A DNA stretch of 62,160 nucleotides from Bordetella parapertussis (GTDB taxonomy: Bacteria; Pseudomonadota; Gammaproteobacteria; Burkholderiales; Burkholderiaceae_C), in NCBI GenBank assembly GCA_945870575.1, contig CAMBSK010000015.1, forward strand, positions 1 to 62,160, written 5' to 3'. This document shows, one piece after another, positions 58,314 through 62,160 of the stretch. The notes below the pieces were generated by a model. It did no database searches. It worked only from the letters and a program-made list of their open reading frames with translations, and was not told the DNA's origin. The stretch's first letter is position 1. Every line of letters starts with the position of its first letter. The translations under genes were made by a program, and so were the position numbers.

Positions 58314-59291
58314 TTGGCCAAGAAAACCTTCCTCGACTTCGAGCAACCGATTGCCGAACTTGAATCCAAGATTGAAGAACTGCGTTACGTGCAAGTCGAG
58401 TCGGCGGTCGATATTTCAGAAGAAATCGAGCAGCTGTCCAAAAAAAGCCAGCAGCTGACCAAAGACATTTACAGCGACTTGACGCCGTGGCAGATCACCA
58501 AGATCGCCCGCCACCCCGAGCGCCCGTACACGCTGGACTACATCAGCGAAATCTTCACCGACTTTGTCGAAATGCACGGCGACCGCCATTTCTCGGATGA
58601 CTTGAGCATCGTCGGCGGCCTGGCGCGTTTCAACGGCAACGCCTGCATGGTGCTGGGCCAGCAAAAAGGGCGTGACACCAAAGAGCGCACCGCGCGCAAT
58701 TTCGGCATGACCCGCCCCGAGGGTTACCGCAAGGCGCTGCGTTTGATGAAAACCGCAGAGAAATTCAAACTGCCGGTGTTCACCTTTGTCGACACACCCG
58801 GCGCCTTCCCCGGCATAGACGCCGAAGAACGCAGCCAAAGCGAAGCCATTGGCCGCAATATTTTTGAGATGGCGCAGTTGCAAGTGCCCATCATCACCAC
58901 CATCATCGGCGAAGGCGGCTCCGGCGGAGCCTTGGCCATCAGCGTATCTGACCAATTGTTGATGTTGCAATATTCCATTTACTCGGTCATTAGCCCCGAA
59001 GGCTGCGCTTCTATTTTGTGGAAAACCTCAGAACGCGCCTCCGACGCCGCCGAGGCCTTGGGCATTACCGCGCACCGGCTCAAGGCGCTGGGCCTGGTCG
59101 ACAAAATTGTGAATGAACCGGTGGGCGGCGCGCACCGCGACACCAAGCTCATGGCTTCACACCTGAAACGCGGCCTGAATGACGCCTGGCGCCAACTCAG
59201 CGACCTCAAACTCAAAGAGTTACTCGACAGGCGTTATGAACGGCTGCAAAGCTATGGCCGATTCAACGACACCAAAGCCGACGCCAGTTGA
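58314..59291 (+). CDS. accA: Acetyl-CoA carboxylase carboxyltransferase, alpha subunit
   Basis: AccA with AccD moves the carboxyl group from biotin to acetyl-CoA. The 325-residue protein has [19 protein letters not shown] at its start, [20 protein letters not shown], and [16 protein letters not shown]. The start codon is TTG at 58314, supported by AAGGAGA 6 bases upstream and by the normal AccA N-terminus beginning there. Confidence 0.96.
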   Translation: MAKKTFLDFEQPIAELESKIEELRYVQVESAVDISEEIEQLSKKSQQLTKDIYSDLTPWQITKIARHPERPYTLDYISEIFTDFVEMHGDRHFSDDLSIVGGLARFNGNACMVLGQQKGRDTKERTARNFGMTRPEGYRKALRLMKTAEKFKLPVFTFVDTPGAFPGIDAEERSQSEAIGRNIFEMAQLQVPIITTIIGEGGSGGALAISVSDQLLMLQYSIYSVISPEGCASILWKTSERASDAAEALGITAHRLKALGLVDKIVNEPVGGAHRDTKLMASHLKRGLNDAWRQLSDLKLKELLDRRYERLQSYGRFNDTKADAS

Positions 59292-59313
59292 TCCGGCTCC
59301 ACCGGTTGCAGCC

Positions 59314-60258
59314 ATGCCTGCAACGCTTGCGCTGGCGCATTTCAAACCCGCACTTCCTTTTGCCGTTGCCCTGAGCGGCGGCGCTGATTCCACAGCGCTG
59401 CTGCTGGCGTGTGCGCTGCGCTGGCCGCAGCAGGTGAGGGCGGTGCACGTACACCACGGCTTGCAGGCCGCGGCCGACGGTTTTGTCAGCCATTGTGAAA
59501 AACTCTGCGAACAACTTCAGGTGCCGCTGGCTGTCGAGCGCATCAATGCCAAGCACGCGCCGGGTGAAAGCCCGGAGGAAGCCGCCAGGCGGGGGCGTTA
59601 TCTGGCCATAGCTCACGCGCTGCACACACACTGGGGCGGTACGGTGCGCGACCTGGCGCTGGCCCAGCATGCGGATGACCAAGTGGAAACCATGTTGCTG
59701 GCTTTGTCGCGTGGCGCGGGTTTACCGGGTTTGTCGGCCATGCCGGAAAAAATGGACAGACACGGCCTGGTGCTGCACCGGCCCTGGTTGAACGCGACAG
59801 GCGCAGACATTCGCCAATGGTTGCGCGACAGCGGGGTTGCATGGGTGGAAGACCCGAGCAACCAAGACCCGCAATTCACCCGCAACCGCATTCGCCAGCG
59901 TTTGCTGCCTGCCTTGCAAGAGACGTTCCCATCGTTTCGCCAGACTTTTGCGCGAAGTGCCAGGCACGCGGCGCAAGCCCAGCAGTTGCTGACCGCACTG
60001 GCGCAGCAAGATTTGCAAACCACGGGTGACCCGCCGCGTATCAAAACGGTGCAGACATTGGATGAGGCGCGCCAGGTCAATTTGCTGCGATTTTGGCTAC
60101 ATAGCCTGGAGGTTCAGGCGAGTTCGGCGCAAATAGACGCATTGCTGGTGCAAATCAAGGCGTGCACAACCCGCGGGCATCAGATTGACATCAAGGTAGG
60201 AAACGGTTTTGTCAGACGCGAGGGCGAATGCCTGCATTGGTACAATCAAAAGCTTTGA
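59314..60258 (+). CDS. tilS: tRNA(Ile)-lysidine synthetase
   Basis: TilS changes C34 of tRNA-Ile(CAU) to lysidine so that it reads AUA. The 314-residue protein has the PP-loop AVALSGGADSTALLLAC and DLALAQHADDQVETMLLAL, then WVEDPSNQDPQFTRNRIR. The shorter C-terminus matches the small TilS forms. The start is uncertain: 59314 gives the usual spacing to the PP-loop, while an ATG at 59254 would overlap accA by 38 bases. Confidence 0.92.
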   Translation: MPATLALAHFKPALPFAVALSGGADSTALLLACALRWPQQVRAVHVHHGLQAAADGFVSHCEKLCEQLQVPLAVERINAKHAPGESPEEAARRGRYLAIAHALHTHWGGTVRDLALAQHADDQVETMLLALSRGAGLPGLSAMPEKMDRHGLVLHRPWLNATGADIRQWLRDSGVAWVEDPSNQDPQFTRNRIRQRLLPALQETFPSFRQTFARSARHAAQAQQLLTALAQQDLQTTGDPPRIKTVQTLDEARQVNLLRFWLHSLEVQASSAQIDALLVQIKACTTRGHQIDIKVGNGFVRREGECLHWYNQKL

Positions 60259-60280
60259 CTGCTGATCATTAGCTTCTCAG

Positions 60281-61549
60281 ATGGCATTAATCGTTCATAA
60301 ATACGGCGGCACCTCCATGGGGTCGACCGAGCGCATACACAATGTGGCCAGGCGCGTGGCCAAATGGGCCAGAGCCGGTCACCAGATGGTAGTGGTGCCC
60401 TCAGCCATGAGCGGCGAAACCAACCGCTTGCTCGGTCTGGCCAAAGAACTCGCCGGTAACGCGCACAGCGACGCCCATTTGCGTGAGCTTGACGCACTGG
60501 CCGCCACCGGCGAGCAGGCGTCTTCGTCATTGCTGGCTATTGCTTTGCAAGCAGAAGGCGTGCCCGCGGTCAGCTACGCGGGCTGGCAGGTGCCGGTGCG
60601 CACCAACAGTGCATTCACCAAAGCCCGCATCGAGTCGATTGACGATGTGCGGGTGCGCCAGGATCTGGCGCAAGGCAAAGTGGTCATCATCACCGGCTTT
60701 CAAGGAGTTGATCCTGAAGGACACATCACCACCCTGGGGCGCGGCGGTTCGGACACCTCTGCCGTTGCGGTGGCTGCGGCTTTGAAAGCGGCCGAGTGCC
60801 TGATTTACACCGATGTAGAGGGCGTCTACACCACCGACCCGCGCGTGGTGCCCGAAGCGCGCCGACTGCACACGGTCAGTTTTGAAGAAATGCTGGAAAT
60901 GGCGTCGCTGGGCAGTAAGGTGCTGCAAATCCGCTCGGTGGAGTTTGCCGGCAAGTACCGGGTGCCGTTGCGTGTGCTCTCCAGCTTCACGCCCTGGGAC
61001 ATTGATATCAAAGAGGAAGCCAAGTCCGGCACCTTGATCACTTTTGAGGAAGACGAACAAATGGAACAAGCCATCGTATCCGGCATCGCTTTTACCCGAG
61101 ACGAAGCCAAGATTTCCATCATCGGCGTGCCCGACAAGCCCGGCATCGCTTACAAGATTCTGGGCACCGTGGCCGAGGCCAATATTGAAGTGGACATGAT
61201 CATCCAGAACATCAGCAAAGGCGGCCTGACCGACTTCAGCTTCACGGTCAACCGCAACGACCATGCCCGCGCCGTCGAGATACTCAAAACCCGTGTGCTG
61301 CCTGAGTTGGGCAACCCCGAGGTATTGGGCGACGCCAAGATCTGCAAAGTGTCTATCGTCGGTATCGGCATGCGCAGCCATGTGGGCGTGGCCAGCAAAA
61401 TGTTTGCTTGTTTGAGCGGCGAAGGTATCAATATTCAGATGATTTCCACCAGCGAAATCAAAACTTCCGTCGTGATTGACGAGAAGTACCTGGAGCTGGC
61501 GGTGCGCGCTTTGCACAAAGCCTTTGACTTGGAGCAGAATCAGGCATAA
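60281..61549 (+). CDS. lysC: Aspartate kinase
   Basis: LysC phosphorylates aspartate, the first step to lysine, threonine and methionine. The 422-residue protein starts with the nucleotide motif IVHKYGGTSMGS, has LGRGGSDTSAVAVAAAL, and ends in two ACT domains (KISIIGVPDKPGIAYKIL and KVSIVGIGMRSHVGVASKM) that usually bind lysine and threonine for feedback control. It lies 22 bases after tilS. Downstream metY uses the same homoserine branch. Confidence 0.97.
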   Translation: MALIVHKYGGTSMGSTERIHNVARRVAKWARAGHQMVVVPSAMSGETNRLLGLAKELAGNAHSDAHLRELDALAATGEQASSSLLAIALQAEGVPAVSYAGWQVPVRTNSAFTKARIESIDDVRVRQDLAQGKVVIITGFQGVDPEGHITTLGRGGSDTSAVAVAAALKAAECLIYTDVEGVYTTDPRVVPEARRLHTVSFEEMLEMASLGSKVLQIRSVEFAGKYRVPLRVLSSFTPWDIDIKEEAKSGTLITFEEDEQMEQAIVSGIAFTRDEAKISIIGVPDKPGIAYKILGTVAEANIEVDMIIQNISKGGLTDFSFTVNRNDHARAVEILKTRVLPELGNPEVLGDAKICKVSIVGIGMRSHVGVASKMFACLSGEGINIQMISTSEIKTSVVIDEKYLELAVRALHKAFDLEQNQA

Positions 61550-61550
61550 T
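61524..61550 (+). promoter_or_regulatory. Candidate promoter of tRNA-Ser
   Basis: TTGACT (61524-61529) and CATAAT (61545-61550), 15 bases apart, lie at the end of lysC and 10 bases before the tRNA. The -10 matches consensus at five of six positions. The spacer is short, so strength is uncertain; read-through from lysC is also possible. Confidence 0.4.
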
Positions 61551-61560
61551 TTGCATTACT

Positions 61561-61653
61561 GGAAACGTGACCGAGTGGCCGAAGGTGCTCCCCTGCTAAG
61601 GGAGTATGGGGTGTTGAGCCTCATCAAGGGTTCGAATCCCTTCGTTTCCGCCA
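61561..61653 (+). tRNA. tRNA-Ser (GCU)
   Basis: The acceptor GGAAACG (61561-61567) pairs with CGTTTCC (61643-61649). The anticodon stem is CTCCC/GGGAG with anticodon GCT at 61595-61597. There is a long class II variable arm and a GGGTTCGAATCCC T-arm. The CCA end is encoded. A terminator follows 15 bases later. Confidence 0.97.
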
Positions 61654-61668
61654 GTGCTTCAATGAATA

Positions 61669-61689
61669 CGCCCCTTTCGGGGCGTTTTT
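61669..61689 (+). terminator. Rho-independent terminator after tRNA-Ser
   Basis: CGCCCC (61669-61674) and GGGGCG (61679-61684) form a six-pair stem with loop TTTC, followed by five T. It ends the tRNA transcript and possibly the lysC read-through transcript. Confidence 0.85.
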
Positions 61690-61692
61690 CAT

Positions 61693-61716
61693 TTCTACCC
61701 ACACTTCTACCCACAT
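61693..61716. repeat. Tandem 12-base repeat beside tRNA-Ser
   Basis: TTCTACCCACAC (61693-61704) is followed directly by TTCTACCCACAT (61705-61716), differing only in the last base. It lies 40 bases after the tRNA-Ser 3' end, where integrated elements often leave recombination arms. No integrase is visible in the window. Confidence 0.55.
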
Positions 61717-62011
61717 GACTCTTTCCTGCTGGCTATGATAAATCAATGGATTTGGAGCTAGATTTGATAGGGGGGAGGGGTGCTTTGGCATGGTGAAAGA
61801 TTGCGGTAGCCTCCTAGCCATTTAAAAAAGAGTTTTGCCTAAATATGTTCTGTTATCAGGTCTGAGTTTTAGATCAGATGGGCATAATCAACTTCATCAA
61901 AAGCCCAATGACAATAGCATCATGTATCAGTATTTGCACCCGCCCCCTGCTCGCATGGGTTGGGGTGAGCCTCTCAATTTTTGGGAAAGAATCTGGAGAA
62001 AGGTCTAGCGT
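61717..62011. other. Gene-poor stretch after tRNA-Ser
   Basis: No convincing gene is seen here. On the plus strand, a frame open from about 61837 to 62009 encodes a protein-like tail (IMYQYLHPPPARMGWGEP and NFWERIWRKV) with no good start codon, which may be the remnant of a lost gene. The A+T content is higher than in the core genes to the left. Confidence 0.4.
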
Positions 62012-62160
62012 ATGAAGAAGCTGTTACTTGTTGGCTTGATGATGCTGGCTGGCTCTGCTTGGGCAGAGTGGGTGATGTATAGCCAGAGGGAATCAGTTAC
62101 TTATTATTATGATTCAGCCACAATCCGTAAAGATGGAAATATGCGTCGGGTTTGGGTTTT
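62012..62160 (+). CDS. Surface-adhesin E-like exported protein (partial)
   Basis: The frame starts at ATG 62012 and runs off the right edge (49 codons visible). It has a clear signal peptide (KKLLLVGLMMLAGSAWA) and a mature start WVMYSQRESVTYYYDSATI with KDGNMRRVWV. This resembles the small adhesin-E/surface-adhesin family, in which a Tyr-Asp strand and an R-V-W strand recur. GAGAAAGG lies about 9 bases upstream. The family call is tentative since most of the protein is missing. Confidence 0.6.
   Translation, partial: MKKLLLVGLMMLAGSAWAEWVMYSQRESVTYYYDSATIRKDGNMRRVWV

Overview
The window is a 62 kb chromosomal stretch from a betaproteobacterium, most likely of the order Burkholderiales and close to the Comamonadaceae. 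The evidence is protein identity and gene order: a glyA-nrdR-minor pilin block, ribD-ribE-ribBX-ribH-nusB followed by ybgC-tolQRA, malonyl-CoA synthase, XdhC, class I fumarase, and the O-acetylhomoserine pathway. It is almost wholly coding. Most genes sit in short co-directional runs joined by 4-base stop/start overlaps. I see no rRNA, no intact insertion sequence, no phage and no CRISPR array. The species call is inference.

Layout. 1-6 kb: a partial HepT/HI0074-type protein, XdhC, a pseudouridine synthase, a hydrolase, a RodZ-like membrane protein, tRNA-Leu(UAA), and three proteins of unknown function. 6-16 kb: murI, fumarase, a YqhA membrane protein, acs, cytochrome c, ilvD, lgt, matB. 16-21 kb: folA, a DMT transporter, thyA, then a small accessory patch with two toxin-antitoxin modules around a truncated hydrolase, then an FAD oxidoreductase. 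21-31 kb: YihY, a TetR regulator in very AT-rich DNA, a di-haem oxidoreductase, metY, a CBS protein, a third toxin-antitoxin pair, aroC and an MFS transporter. 31-34 kb: a two-component system whose kinase is split by a frameshift. 34-41 kb, minus strand: the riboflavin genes, nusB, an aminotransferase, ybgC and tolQRA. 41-45 kb: an accessory-looking segment with a lanthanide-type PQQ alcohol dehydrogenase, its probable cytochrome c, and two secreted proteins of unknown role. 45-50 kb, minus strand: type IV minor pilins, nrdR, glyA, a lytic transglycosylase. 50-62 kb: a DUF349 protein, lpxH, two cyclophilins, a TPR protein, cysS, an AlkA-like glycosylase, accA, tilS, lysC, tRNA-Ser(GCU), then a gene-poor stretch and a partial adhesin-like gene.

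How the genes work together. Central metabolism (acetate and malonate activation, fumarase, riboflavin, branched-chain and aromatic amino acids, methionine, the aspartate pathway) is interleaved with envelope functions (Lgt, Tol-Pal, LpxH, minor pilins). Periplasmic alcohol oxidation could pass electrons from the PQQ enzyme to the small cytochrome c encoded next to it. The window holds no pqq biosynthesis genes and no xoxJ.

Best leads: a perfect 26-base inverted repeat that supplies the C-terminal tails of two convergent genes (matB and folA); the PQQ dehydrogenase segment between the pilin and riboflavin blocks; a PilW lacking the pilin Glu5; the missing pilY1; and the broken histidine kinase. 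I did not find anything I would call a clearly new multi-gene system.
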